Assembly (NCBI GenBank): GCA_028023455.1 | Contig: JAQFVV010000013.1 | Location: forward strand, 10,199,579-10,263,578 | Direction: 5' to 3' | DNA: 64,000 nucleotides | DNA from: Epiperipatus broadwayi | Taxonomy: Eukaryota > Onychophora > Udeonychophora > Euonychophora > Peripatidae | Shown here: piece by piece, positions 48,130 through 63,575 of the stretch | How positions within the stretch are numbered: the first letter of the stretch is position 1 | Layout: the number at the start of each line of letters is the position of its first letter | Notes under the pieces: generated by a model | The model's input: only the letters and a program-made list of their open reading frames with translations | The model's database searches: none | Told to the model about the DNA's origin: nothing | Position numbers and translations under genes: made by a program

Positions 48130-48640
48130 GTATTAAAAATAAGAAAGACAAATTTTAGAAGATTAGTGCTCTAAATATTTAGGAAGTTAAATAATTGGTA
48201 ATAAAAAAATAGTAATGACAAATTACTGTATTACAGGAGAAGATTCACAAATTTAATAAGGATAGATGATTATAGAATAGTCTATTAAAAATAGATCTTA
48301 AAATAAAGACTTGTTAACTAGTTTGATAAGAGTGTAGCTTTATATGAGCAGAAACATAGACAAATAAAAAAAATAGAATTATAAAATGGAGGCTTTAGAA
48401 ATGAGAATTTGAAAGAGAATTGAAAGGATAGCATGGAAAAATAATATAAGAAATAGAAAGACATTGGAAAGATTAAATCATAAAAGAAATTTGAAAAAAA
48501 ATTATGAAAATGAAACGGAATTGTATTAGTTATGTAAGTAGAAGTATAAGAAAGATGCATTTGAAAACTTATGAGGAAAAGGCAAAGGAAGAAAAAAGTC
48601 GATTATGAGAAATTAAAAAGTATAGCAAAACACTGTAAGG
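48130..48640 (+). pseudogene. LINE C-terminal fragment, a different copy
   Basis: The relics in order are SKYLGS (about 48170), LKIDLKIKTC (about 48287), SVALYEQKHRQIKKIEL from about 48330 (a decayed version of the common VWSVALYGAETWTL box), KRIERIAWKNNIRNRKTLER from 48413, and KRNCISYVSRSIRK then EEKAKEEKSRL in another frame (to about 48587). This order is typical of the region after the RT domain in many animal LINEs. Several frameshifts are present. It repeats the YLGS-box region already seen in the 46.5-kb fragment, so it is a separate insertion. Confidence 0.75.
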
Positions 48641-48879
48641 TCTAATAATATTTATAATTACACGGGTAGTTAACAGTTGGAATATTATCTATTATAAATA
48701 TCTTTCGTTTTAAAAAAAAAAAACTTTCATAAAAACTGTGATGTTTATTTGTATGATAAATAATTAAAAAAGCAAGTATTGCATTTTTGTAACTACAAGC
48801 TTATAAAAGTAATGTCACGTTATATATGACTTGTTTGCTTTTTTTTTAATTATTATAATTTTACCTTTACGGCGTTGGC

Positions 48880-49135
48880 TATGTTGAGGCTATTAAAACA
48901 TGGTAGATCTGAATTTAGTTCAGTCCCATATAGCTATTTAAGTTAAACTGCTGGATTTAAAGACATTTTCATGTCCAAAAATTTCAGAGTTTCTACTTAA
49001 ATATATGTATAAAATAAGTGCTGGGTTTTGAGTTTATATTTTAGATCTAGCGTCCGAATATTCTAGCTCTCCACTGACATGAGCCATAAACTGGAAAACA
49101 GTTGGTCTGGAGATGAGAGTATTCTGGATAGAGAT
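48880..49135 (+). repeat. Diverged single copy of the 29-kb hairpin core
   Basis: Ggtagatctgaatttagttc, agtcccatatagctattta, ggatttaaagacattttcat and gtccaaaaatttcag match the loop of the 29-kb hairpin. Tttagatctagcgtccga, agctctccactgacatgagc and ggtctggagatgag match its arm. The element is not palindromic here, so it shows how the hairpin element would look without its inverted half. The overlapping open frames 49063-49245 and 49079-49288 are not genes. Confidence 0.75.
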
Positions 49136-51045
<1,910 letters not shown>

Positions 51046-51122
51046 TTTATATATATATATATATATATATATGATAAACAAAAATGCAAGTTAACGCCAT
51101 CTGTGGATATATATATATATGT
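51046..51122. repeat. TA-flanked remnant of the fold-back family
   Basis: Between (TA)n runs (about 51048-51072 and 51108-51121) stands atgataaacaaaaatgcaag ttaacgccatctgtgg. These are the end words of the 18.4-19.5 and 26.8-kb elements (gtttatca and gatggcgtt), so this is an internally deleted copy. Confidence 0.7.
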
Positions 51123-53507
51123 ATAAAGTCAATACAAGCTTGGAATTTCAAAGAAGACCCTTTATTTTAAGGGAAATTGTACTACATTATATATAAAACA
51201 TAATTAATAAATAATTTGAAAATTTCTATTTGGAGTCACTATGAGGTTTACTCTTTTTTTTTTTAAATTTACATTATATCTACTAGTGCTGATTACAAAC
51301 CAAAAAAGCATCCTGGTTTCAATAAGAATGAGATCAAAAAATGTTGAAATAATTATCATTAAACCTATATAATATTGGAAGGTGCTGACATGCCAAAGCA
51401 AACATCTAATGTTTCCATTGTTTATTTATTATTATTATTTGTTAGTTTTTTAGAATGATATTCTTCTTCATTGATTATTTATTATCCTTACTATTAATTA
51501 ATAAGCTAACAATGCTAAAAACATCTTTTCAAGCCTTGATTCAGTCTTCAAATCATTATAAGTAGTTCTTTTATAAATTTACATGTTACTTTTATTTTAT
51601 TTTATCTATCAAATTCCTTCTTATATATTTTTTAAAATTCTTCTACATCCAAGAAAATTTAGTGCACAAAATGCCAAAAATTGACGACACCTTATTTTTA
51701 AAACATTACAATTTTGACAAACATCTAATGAAAAGAATATTTCTCTAAACATTTATGATGATGATATTTTATTTGAAATCATATGATGAACTATATCTAT
51801 CATCTACTTGAGTTGTTAAATGTTATAGATGTTTCAAGTAGCATTACTCTCCCTTCTTCATGTATTAAAAGTTTTTCTAAATTAAATTATTCTTCATTAT
51901 TAACAATCGAATGAATTTAGAAAGGTATAAAAATTAGAATTTTTTAAAAAAAACAATTAACAATTCAACTACATAATAAAAAACCATCAGATAAGATGGA
52001 ATTATGATAGAATTTTCCAAAACAATTACGGCATCCTACCTATTATATATTTGGAGGAATCTTAAAATCCCAGCCAGGTAATATCATTCATAAACAAGAA
52101 AACATTAACATTAGAAAAACTTAATAAGAATTTATTCATTTATAACAAACAAATATATGATCAGATGAAAACTAAACATAAATCTCCTGAGAGAATACTA
52201 TATCCATTTGTAGAATTATCTACATTTAGTGTATGTGTAATAATTCTATACACACATGATTTATAATTCATTTCTGCATTAACTTATCAGAGCAACTTCT
52301 TCACGCTCACACTTAACTAGATTATCTGTAGTTTTTATATTAGTCTCAATTCTGCATAATCTAAATAAATTAGCATACATTTAATAAAGTTCAATGCTTA
52401 CTTAACAATATATACATTTTTTAGAATGAGCTTATGAGAAACAATTTATTCATGTGTTGTGCAGTAGTAATTATATTCTGATTATTTACGATATATACAG
52501 CAAGTCTGTAATTAGAAAGCGAAAAACTTTAATCTTTTTTACATGTGCGGTTAATGTCTTTCTAATAGAAGTGATTAAAATAAATAAAACATCGTTATTT
52601 GCAATCAATTAAATATACTTGTATACTCATATCCACACATACTGTATTATACATAACAAACAATTCATTACCAATAAGATTGCATATTTTTTATTAATAT
52701 AAAGTATGACTTTTGATTTACACTTAATCTGTCATTAATAGAAGTTATTTGTAACCCATTTTCTTCCAGCCTAATTTTGCTTAATTTTGATAAAAATTAA
52801 TCATTGGATACCAAATGGTAATTCTAAATAAATTCCTAGATTAGGCAGCTTGGATTCAAAATCATTCAAGCCATTGAGTTTGAATAACAGAGTAGGATAA
52901 CTGATAGTAGCTATATTGTATAGAGTGTTCCATTCTAAAGATGGCTAGTAGTCTAACGAACTGTTTGATATCATCATGAGTTATCTCCGTTGATTACTCA
53001 TAATTACATTAATGATACATGACCAAATAATGTAAGAATTATTAATTGATAAATGTAACTACTTCAAGAATATATAATTCATCAGGATCACTTGTAGCAA
53101 TAAATAAATAATATTTTATAATAATTGAAATATATACTGTTAATTTTAAATACTCAAATGTTTAATTCATATTTTTTTTTTTAATTTAAGTATATAATAA
53201 AGTATTGCATGATTTTTTTTTGCTTACTTTTAAACATCTATATTAGAAACAGCAGTTATCTATTGGACTACTTCTGTCATTTAATTGGATTATTAATTAT
53301 TTTTAGAAAAAAAACAAGCTTTTTTATGTTTTCAAAATATTGTCAACTTTTATTAACAATTATAGATTGGTATTGAGACAGAAATGTCTCATAGCATGCA
53401 GTGTAGTAATGTGTACACATATGTATATAATGTTTGAAAGAACACAAAACAAAATTTACTGTAGATATTTATTTAAAATATATTTAGGAATAACAGATTA
53501 ATAATTA
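51123..53507. other. AT-rich DNA, no gene seen
   Basis: Somewhat higher complexity at 52830-53000 (gcagcttggattcaaaatca ttcaagcc), possibly a SINE scrap, but no family or exon could be supported. Confidence 0.45.
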
Positions 53508-55114
53508 AATAATAAGGTACTTATGTATTTGACCTGCAACATGTATTAGACCTGCAGTGCCTTTTCACATTCGTACCAATCTGCTGACAACTTTCTAATC
53601 TTTTTATCTGACCAAAATAAGGTGTACACTTGGATCTACAAATTTAAAATGATAAATTTATCAAAACAGACCATGTATACATGATGTTTTCATAATATTT
53701 ACAATATTATTACCCGCATAAATACATATACGAAAAGGCACTACAGATCTAATATATGTTGCAGGCCTACTACTAAAACAATTACTAAAATACAAAATAC
53801 TCTAAAATATTACCAAAAAATCCTTAAATATACACATACAGTATTTACCATGTAATATATAAAAATGTGATTGTGTATATGTAACAATACTAAAAATATG
53901 ACTTTGACACAAAAAATATAAAATATGATGTGGAATATTAATTTCTAACAATACTAAAAATATGAATTTCATCAAAATATTTGATCTTAAAAAATACATT
54001 TTTAACAACAGTAAAAATATTGATTTGCCATGCAAAAATATGTAAAATATGACAAGGTAGTTATGCAATTCCCAAATGTTACTTTAAATATGGACAAAAC
54101 AATCACTAAATTACAAAAACAGTCTAAAATATTATAAAAAAAACATAAAATATACACATACAGTACTTATCGTGTAATATATAATAGGAATTGTCACAAT
54201 GAAACAATTAATTTGCCATTCTACTTTATTTTAAGTGGATACATTTTTTTCCCAAAATAGGGACTAAAAGTAACATTTTTATTTTTTCTCAAAATGCATA
54301 CTTACTTAACACATTATATTTGTGGTTCACTCAAAAATGATTCTAATCAGCAGTTAGTAATTCAGCACTTTTATAGGCCTTTCAACAGTCAGAATATACT
54401 GTAAAATATTACAAAAAATGCAAGATATACATGTACGGTACTTACCCTATAATATATAACAGTAATTGTCATGATGAAACAGTTAATTTGCCAGTTCTAC
54501 TTTATTTTAAGTGAATAATTTTTTTCCCAAAATGAAGACTAAAAGTAAAAGTGTTATTTCCCCCCAAAATGCATGTATTTGTGGTTCACCAGAAATTGAT
54601 CATAATTGGCACTTCGTAATTCATCATTTTTATAGGCCTTCCAACAGTAAGAATAAATCACTGAATCAAAACTATGAATACAAATGAAGTAAAAAATAGT
54701 TTAAAAATGCAATTGACAACATTAAAGATGCTGTCAGAATGAAATCTCGGCAATAACCGAGAGTGTAAAATTATCACAAAAAACATGGCAGTGGTACAAA
54801 CTTCCTGCATATAGTTATTCCAATCAATTATAGTTTCATCTGCTTAGCCAAGCTCTAGTTTTCTCCATTCTATAGAGATTGATTTGTGAGCCTATCTGTA
54901 AATAAAGTGGATCATCATTTAGGAATGGAATTCTCAAATCATCCAACTAAATTCCCTTACAAATGCCAATTTTACTGTTACACATTTTGATAAGAAATTG
55001 GATAACACTACAGGGTTTATTTGACATGATCACAAGTTTACCCATTTATCACAGATGTGAAAAGGCTTACCATTTTTCTATGTTGCAGGTCTAATACATA
55101 AGTACCAATAATAA
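53508..55114. mobile_element. Non-autonomous DNA transposon, 1.59 kb, with TIRs and 8-bp target-site duplication
   Basis: The element proper is 53516-55106. Its ends are inverted repeats: ggtacttatgtatttgacct gcaacat at the left, and at the right the reverse complement of ggtacttatgtattagacct gcaacat (27 bp, one mismatch). The 8-bp word aataataa stands directly outside both ends (53508-53515 and 55107-55114). A second inverted pair lies inside the left end (gacctgcagtgccttttcac at about 53559 against gaaaaggcactacagatct at 53732). The interior holds three diverged direct repeats, beginning at 53803, 54125 and 54402 (taaaatatta, atacacatacagta, acttttataggcctttcaac). No transposase frame is present. 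An 8-bp duplication fits hAT, P or Merlin elements, and the GG start would suit Merlin. Assignment stays open. Confidence 0.92.
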
Positions 55115-55506
55115 TTTTTATATTTGAAAGTTTTATAAATTATTTAAAATCAAACATAAAAAAAGCTAAAACAAGCTTGTTTTCATTTTGTAATAAAATT
55201 ATAATATCTAGTTTTACCTAAAACTATTACTGAAATAATAGTGAGCGTTTAATAAAATTTATAATTACAACTTTAAATTATCGTAATATATTTCTTACTA
55301 TAAGATCTTTTCATTAACCCGTAGTAAATCATAAGATTTTGCAATATTTATTTATAATTTAAAATATTGTGGTTAATAGTGGTGAATTTTAAACTTCACA
55401 CACTCACATCCAACCACTTCTTTATAAAAAATATTAATTAAAAAGAAAGGAAGATTTTAGGGGATTTTCTTTTTTTTTTTCTTGGTTAAAATGGGTTAAA
55501 CACGAT

Positions 55507-55537
<31 letters not shown>

Positions 55538-58500
55538 TAAAATAAATTAAGAAAGGAATTTTGTCTTAATTAAAGCTAAATAGTTTTGATAAAAGCAAAA
55601 TATTTTGAAAAACAGATTGTTTTTTCTTAACAATGTATCTTATTTTAATTAATTCCATAATCTATTTTTTTTTACTTAAAGAATTAAGAAATTTTTTACC
55701 TAATTGGTTTTAATTAATGTGAATTAAAAAATAGAGTGATGTAATTAAATTATTGTCTGCTTTTTTAATTAATCAAGGGAAAAAAAAAACTATTTATTTA
55801 GTTATTTTATCTTCAAATCATAAACATTGGGTTTGAAAAAATATATAATTAAGTTAAATAGACTACAGAGAATGCTTTAATAGTGTGCATTGCCAGCTCC
55901 GAAGAACCATCACCAGTCTCCATATGGTCATGTTTGAATTTCCATAAAAGTAGGGATGCCTTCTGCAATTTATAGTCCAATATGTTAGGGTTTGCCTGCT
56001 TGCCTAGCTACATCCCAGAAAGTCATAGAAACTAAACAGAGATAAAGATGGTATAATGTATGCCTATTCCATATATGATCATAAGATCCAATATATGTTT
56101 AATATATGTACTGCTTTATACGAGATGAATGGAAACAAGGAAAGTCACATATATTTATTGTGAATTACAATAATAAAAGGAAGAAGAAAAAAATCTATTC
56201 CATTTAAATTATTTGATTTTTTAAAAAGAGAAAAATTTCTTGGAATACAGTAAATTAAACACGTTTAAAGCCATTAAATTACAGAAATCTTTTTTTTAAA
56301 AGTTAGAGGACCAAAGTTAAAAATAAAATAACTTTTTAATAGAAGTAGAATATCAGACCAATAAATTAACAGATGAAATTGCAAGAAACAAAAGCCTAAA
56401 AGTTTTAAAATAACTTTCCAGCTGAACTTTTAAAAGATAAATAATATTGCTTAAATTTAAAAGAGTTTATTTACAATTTTAGGCGTGATATATATAAAAA
56501 AATAATAATTATCTAGGGACTTTCAAGAATCTGTAAGGTTTCTTTATTTTTAAAGACAAGATATTTTTGTTTACAATTTAATAGTGTTAATATTGTATAC
56601 TGTATTAGAACATGCTCATATGTGTGCACACATTACATATATTTGTTATTTAATGATTTGGAATATATTATTAACATGCGAAATATTTTTATAGCACTCA
56701 TACATATATCTATATTCATGCACTTTTGTATTATTATGTCAGAATAATCTTCATTAGATAAATAATTGTGGAACATTTTCTATTATCATACAAGTACGTT
56801 TATATGCTTATATGTGTGTGTAACCTATAAAGTTATATTGATATATCTGTAAATTATATTTTATTTCAATCTATAAAATATTTTCTATTATCTGTAAATC
56901 AAAATCACAATAATATAATTACATTACAGAGTGGTTAACAGACCTTTAATTTTATTATAATTTCTTTAATGAAATTATTTAAAACTAAAATAAATTTAAG
57001 TATTACGTATTTGTATTTTCTCCTTTTCACCACTCCTAGTGTTTTCGAATCCCAAGCTTATTTTGAGCAATAATGATGTTTATAATATTATGTGGAGATA
57101 TATGTTTATGTTTGGATATCCAGATTATTCTCTGCAGAATAATTTGAATGGCACAAAGGTAAAGATCACTACTTTATAATAATTACTATTTTACTGATGG
57201 CTAGTGTGCTCAAAATTCCCAGGTGGTCAAGAGTATTAATGATGATTAGCATGATATCTTGAATTCAGCATTTTTATGTGTATTATTATAACTTTAGCAC
57301 TTAAATATATGCATGCAGATTATTGCTTTTATATTATGCCAAAAGTTTGGCATTGGCTAGGTGATTATCCTAGATTATCTTTTTTAATTATAATCATAAA
57401 GGATGACTATTTATTCTCTTAAAGCTTAATGCGAATGATGTATATAATGTATATTGTTGGGTTTATAACTTGCTTATTATTTATTTCCAACTTAAATGCT
57501 AATCATCTGCTCATATTCATTTTACTTATTTTGGGATGATGCTGTTGGGATTGTTGCTTTTCCAGCACCACATTATTACACTACATCTGTACCATTATAA
57601 TATAGAATTTAATACTTCAAGTGATGTAATTCTTTTTCAAATGATATAATTTTTTTCATCATGCATTTATGATCTAATTAGTGAAAGTCTAACTTGGGAG
57701 GTGAACCTATAACCTTTAAATTAATTGATTAAAGCATCACTTTAAATTCAATATTTGCAAATTTAAAGTTTACAAGTTTGGTTCTCATAGATTGTCACTG
57801 GTCTGGTTAGCAACATTTTAAGAAGAGAAAATAATATCACTCAAACATTATATTTTATATTGACTTGTGTATTGTTACTAACAGCTTAATACAGTTGCAA
57901 AAGTATAATAAAGTTTGAATTTTTCTAAAAATATTTTAAAATTCAATTAGATAATGAAAATACTCCAATATACAAATGCATATAAAATTTTATCATTCCA
58001 AACTTGTATAAACCTTAAAATATATTCACATCTCCAGATTCATTTCTGACTCTTGTTTTTTCGAGTAGGAATGTTGAATTTGTACCAAATGTTCATTCTT
58101 ACTTATACTTTTTTCTTTTCTATCCAAGATAATGTCTTAAAAGCTGGCAAATACAAACAAATTTTCTTGTCTAGTTGAATATAGATCTAACAATAACTGT
58201 AAAACTATATTTTAATGACCTGTTTCAGGTTAACTGAAGACACCTTTGAATCTGTGGTAAGGATGCCATATTCCAACAAAGTACTACTCATTTCTTTCAC
58301 CATCTTTCCAATAATTAACAGTAAATTATTCTACTCCAGAGCCATTTATTGTTGGTTTACCTAAACAATAGTCATTATCAATTAGTATTTATTAATTGCT
58401 TAAGCTTATAATAGATGACTTTAGAATAGAGATAATGCAAATTATTGCTCTTAATGCAGATGTATTTTTAAAAGTATAATATCAATTCTATAATATCACT

Positions 58501-58739
58501 TCTTTTGATTTTAATCATGTTTTAGGGTGTTTAAGATGTTGATAAATATTTGATTTATAGGCTTCTTAAATTTTCAAGCTTCTTTTGTAATAAAATAAGT
58601 TAAAACATTAATTTGACTATGTTTTTTAAATTAATGTTGCAATGTAGAATTTAAAAGGGTTTTATTATTATTAATAGTAATATTAGCTATATATAACCTA
58701 TCAAAAATATTAGCAAAAAATTATTTTCAGAATTGAGAA
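55115..58739. other. AT-rich DNA with one complex stretch at 55880-56060
   Basis: 55880-56060 stands out for complexity. On the minus strand, after a possible acceptor (tataaattgcag, before 55966), a frame reads KASLLLWKFKHDHMETGDG, then SSELAMHTIKAF. It might be an exon, a transposase relic or a SINE. I recognise no family. An A run of about 24 bases occurs near 55514-55537. 57680-57760 may be a minus-strand SINE head (ggttcacctccc). The rest is plain AT-rich sequence. Confidence 0.35.
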
Positions 58740-58940
58740 TATCATTAATCTAATCTCCCATATCTTTTTCATTTATACTTCTCTTTTCATAAAAGCTGTC
58801 TTTGATATTCCATTTCTCCTATTCTACTCATTAGGTCAGTTTTCTTTTCATCATTACTTTGGTCTTCCTCTTCTTCTTCCTTTTATAGTCAATCACTATT
58901 CCTAGTATTTTGTACTCATTCATTCTTCTAACACAACCAT
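58740..58940 (-). pseudogene. LINE C-terminal scrap
   Basis: The minus-strand frame reads VRRMNEYKILGIVIDYKRKK followed by KRKTKVMMKRKLT. This resembles the GHV.RM......V.....GKRRRGRP...W segment near the end of many LINE proteins, and is followed in the right order by NIKDSFYEKRSINEK. It is short and decayed. Orientation is opposite to the other LINE pieces. Confidence 0.5.
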
Positions 58941-59784
58941 ATATTATCTTAATCTCTTTTCTATATTATTTTTTTATTTAATTAAATACACATATAAAAC
59001 AAAACAAAAACAATTTCTTATTAAAAACTCACAATAGGGTCTTATTTCACAGTAAAATTGTGTTTAAATTTATATTGATTTAATAGATATTTGTAGATGG
59101 ATATTAAAATAAACTTCAAGTAGGTAGATGTTGTGTTGACCCACAAATAAAAATTGAAATATGAAGGAACATTTATTCAAGTTTGGGAGGGATATCATAT
59201 GAAAGATATATTAAGACCACATCTATACTACTTTTTATTAGAAAGAAAGAAGAAACTGATCATATTGAAAGGATTTAGTAGGATATTGAATGTAATATTT
59301 CCATATACTTGATCAAATTGGGGATTTTTTTATCTTTCTTTGTTTAAAATAAATTGAGAAACTTATAATTCTGATGTAGGCACTTCTCTACTGAACTAAA
59401 CCACAGAAAAAACTTATATTATTATTACAAATTATGGGTACCTTGATTTTCAATATTTTATCATTGACAATTTTGCCTCAAGATCTATTGCAGTAGTAGG
59501 AATGGTATATCTTAAAGCTGACCATTTCTCCAATTCTATCACTTTTGTTGCCTGAACTTCTCGTAAATTTCCAAACAATAAACCAGTTGTTTATTTATTT
59601 ATTTATTTATTGTTTATTTAAAAATCACTCTGCTAATTAATATATAATTTAAATATTGAGTTTTAAATAGTAAAGCAACTGTGACATTAAATACTAAACT
59701 CAATGAGCATTAATTAATATTTAATAACAATAATCATTATAATACATTGCACAGGCTAAAACCTGCATTTATATATGTAATATA
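58941..59784. other. AT-rich DNA with a (TTTA)n tract
   Basis: Simple TTTA repeat at about 59588-59612. Nothing else is supported. Confidence 0.45.
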
Positions 59785-59965
59785 GATGGGATTCGAACTC
59801 AGACTTTCACATGATCCACCACTCTCAGTGCCATCTCATATTGCTGACCCACCTGATCACACACATGTTGAAAAGATAAACAATCACCAATATACATATT
59901 TTATGCTAAACCAGCAATCATCAGTTGGTCCAGATTACTATCCTCACACACATATATAATCAGTG
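59785..59965 (-). repeat. SINE fragment with B box
   Basis: On the minus strand GAGTTCGAATCCC (about 59788-59802) is a good B box. To its right are gccatctcatattgctgacc, aagataaacaatcacc and accagcaatcatcagttggt, the last two matching 23690-23775. It is therefore a second, longer member of that SINE family. The ends are not clear. Confidence 0.6.
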
Positions 59966-62690
59966 CTCAGCTTTATATTAAGATAGCCAATCCTCATACT
60001 TTAATGGACAGGCTTCAAACTATTCCAACTCACAACTCTTCAGTCATTATAATAAATAAATGATACAAATGTACTAGAAATAAAAAAATGAATTCTTTAC
60101 TAATTTATATTACTAAAACATATACACATAGAATAAACATATACTATAAAAATACTAATAAAATTACAAAAATATTTATTCTGCATGATTTGATGTATTA
60201 GTAGAATATCAGACTCTGAAGCTTCAAGATCACAGATTGTGCCCAGCCTCCTCATTTCTGCGATTCATTTTTCTTATAAACTTCTAAGCAATAAAATCAT
60301 TCTATTATTTATTTATTTTAAAATTACAACTATGATTTCACCCATAAATCTTCTCAAGTGTAAATTATTAACAAAAACATACATATAAATCTACATATGT
60401 AACTATTTATAATTCACAATATAAATGCCATTCATATTTAACATTAAAAAGTGTTTTATATGCTTAATAACTTCAGAACCAAAATGATTACTCAAAAGGG
60501 TTTCTTTGATCTGCTTATTATTTCATTGTATTTATAAAAGATAATCTTTGGAATGACAAACAATATTTTATGGCCAGTATTATAATAATGAATATACCAT
60601 TTTTAATTTGAATCTATCGATCTTGTGAGAACTTATTTTTATGTTAAGAGTGATTGACATATAATCATGGGTGGATTTAAATGTAAATTTTTATTAGTTG
60701 TAAGGTTTATTCATTTAATAAGTGAAATCATGGTCATAAAAAAATTGTAAAAAGAAATTTGAAATTTTACTAGTATTTTTATTGCTATGTGTTATATCTT
60801 ATTTTCATTATAATTACCAATAGATTATATATATATTATAATGAGATAAATGGAACAAGCCCTGCATTTAAAAGACATTTTTATGTAATGGGAACTGTGG
60901 ACTGGAGCAAGTGTACATGATAACCAGGCATGTATAAAATGTAAAAAAACATATAGTTTGCTTTATTTATTTTATATACTAGAAAGCAGGAGTGACGAAA
61001 CATCTAATCTATAAATCAGAAATAATTTATTTATCCTATGTTGCAACAATTTCTAATTTATGAGCATTATGTAATTTACCCATTGCATATTCATGCTAAA
61101 TCTTCTTATTGTCATTACAATAGTTCTTACAGTATGCACATCAGAAATATAGTTCATGAGACAATTTTCAATTATAATTTAAAAAGTACATTATGAAATT
61201 AGATTATAAATTCATCAAAATAACTGTACTCACAGATGTTTATCAGACCCAAAATAAATGAATTTTATAAGAAACACCATATAAACAATAACACTATAAC
61301 TTTATTACAAAATTTCCATAAATAAAGCAAAATCGAACATTAATTAATAATTAACCAAAGGAAAAAAACAACAACAATAGCAACAAAATAAATAAATATG
61401 CAATGTAAGTAACATCTTAAGCTTTTATTTGATCTATTAAAAAAAAAAATTCAAATATTTTCTGATGTGTACTTTTATTTTTATGTATTTTTCCAAAAAA
61501 AAAATATAGATAAATATATTGAAAATTATATGATATGAAAATAAAGTCTGTATATAAGTACTCATACACACTCATAAAAAGATAACTTATAATAACTGTA
61601 AAATAATAGCATGGATCATGTTGAACATGTACCCATCATGTGTGTTTGTTTGTCAGTAGAGGATATGAATGTTAATTTATGTTTCATCTATGAATTTGAT
61701 CAGAAATTTTGTATGACTATTTTAAATTAATGTAAATGATTATGATAACTCTTAAAAACTTAAACATGATAAAGTTACTTTTCATTTTTTTTTAAAAAAA
61801 CAACTGTTTGTGCCATCCGCATCATTTTTATTTTTTAAGAAGGAAAATACCTTTACAAATATCACAAATAAATATACTTTTTCTTCAAGATAGTTTTACA
61901 TCAAATAAAAAAAATTGTTGTGTACCATGATTGTAATATAAGTAAAACATCATTTTTTTAAGCGTACATTGGAAAAAATAAAATATCTATGTAACATATC
62001 TAAAATACTGAGGTCTTGATCCTCCAACATTAAAATTCAACATAATATTAGATATCTATTATTTACAAATTAATCAAGTAAAAAAAATAAATCATAAGTC
62101 ATGGAAATTTAATATTTAGTAACTAACATATAAAAAAATAACATATTTGCCCAATTTTATGGAATAAAATTTATTTTATTTTGGGAGTAATATTATTTTA
62201 CTAGCGCATTTTCATATATGTAAGTTAGTTTCTATACATTAAAATATGTAATAGAAATGATATTCATAGGGGTTTATATTTTTCCTCGCATTTATTTATG
62301 TTTATTTTAACCTGTGACCACTACAACATGGTTTTGTTTCCTCCTCCTCCTCCTACTACTACTACTATCTCATATTGATTTAAAGATATGTAGTTTATAT
62401 ATATCATTTCCAATTTGATTTTTTTATAAGCATTATTTACAATAAATGCTAAATTATTTGTATAATTTGTTTTTAAATATAGCCAGAAAATGAAATAAAA
62501 TTACTTTTGTTTAACTGGATTCAGCTGACAGCTTTTTTTATAATCAATTGGTTGCTTTCTTATGATCAGTAATTTTAATGAAATAAATTTGCTACTTATT
62601 GTTATTGCTATTAGTTATAATGAGTTGTATTAATTAATTAAAAAGACATGATTTCACCTTTTTAATATATGCACCTTACTAATTTTTGTA
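59966..62690. other. AT-rich DNA with minor simple repeats
   Basis: A possible tRNA-like SINE head at about 60195-60250 (tagtagaatatcagactctg aagcttcaag). (CCT)n/(ACT)n simple repeat at 62338-62368. No gene was seen. Confidence 0.4.
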
Positions 62691-63575
62691 CTAACTCAAT
62701 GATGCTGTGTTGAGTACAAAGGAAAATCTCAAATTCAAACACAAGATAGAGACTTTATAAAGATAAGAGCAGCTGTTTTGATCTATCTGCTTAATAAATA
62801 AATTTGAATGTAACATAATTTCTATTAATTTGTAATACTATCACATAGTAAATAAAAAGATGTCACAAATGCTAAGGTATGTAAGAAAGTATCATCACAT
62901 GACCACCATTTCTTATGCTTGATCATAACTGTTATTGACTACTCTGGCTTTCACTGAGTGCCACTACTGTATGGAGAGTTTTGCCTGTTTTAATGTAAGA
63001 AAATAATGGATGTAAAAGTAAAAAGTGTAATATATTTACTCTCCCAAAATAAGATGATTCATATTGGCCTATATAAATCATAATTTTGATTAAAGATAAG
63101 ATGGCCACTCTCATCTTTATGAAGTCTCTATGTTATGTTTGGTTTTAAGTTTCCTCTGCACTTAACACAGCATCATTGAGTTATTATAAAAATCAATGAT
63201 ATATATATATATATATATTTAAAAGATTAAATCCTTTCTTTTTAATTTTATATGATCTATGCACTTAATAAATAAATTTCACTAATGTTAATGTATGTAA
63301 GAAAGTAATGGATGTAAAAGTGAACAGAGTAACACCTTCACTCTCTCAAACCAAGACTCTTCAGATTGGCCTATATAAATCAGAATTTAGGTAAAGATAA
63401 GATGGCCACTCTTATCTTTATGAAGTATCTTGTATTTATGTTTGACAGTTTCCTCTGTAATCATCACAGCACCATTGAGCTATTATAAAAAATCAATAAG
63501 ATGCATATGTTAAAAAGGTGAAATCCTTTTTATTTAATTTTGTATGATCCATGTGCTTAATAAATAAATTTGAAC
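62691..63575. repeat. Composite repeat with a 300-bp tandem duplication
   Basis: Aatggatgtaaaagt begins two successive copies at about 63005 and 63307. Both continue with cactctc, attggcctatataaatca, aaagataagatggccactc, tcatctttatgaagt, acagca.cattgag and cttaataaataaatt. The part before them (62691-62770, aaacacaagatagagac) matches the 25.6-kb fold-back, and 62893-62925 (catcacatgaccaccatttc ttatgcttg) matches the arm tip of the 3451 element. The cluster is therefore built from pieces of families seen elsewhere. The minus frame 62932-63114 is not a gene. Confidence 0.75.

Noticed and set aside
53802-54068. 88-residue minus-strand open frame as a transposase
   Set aside because: Low-complexity Leu/Ile/Phe translation of internal repeats in the DNA transposon. 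No catalytic motif.
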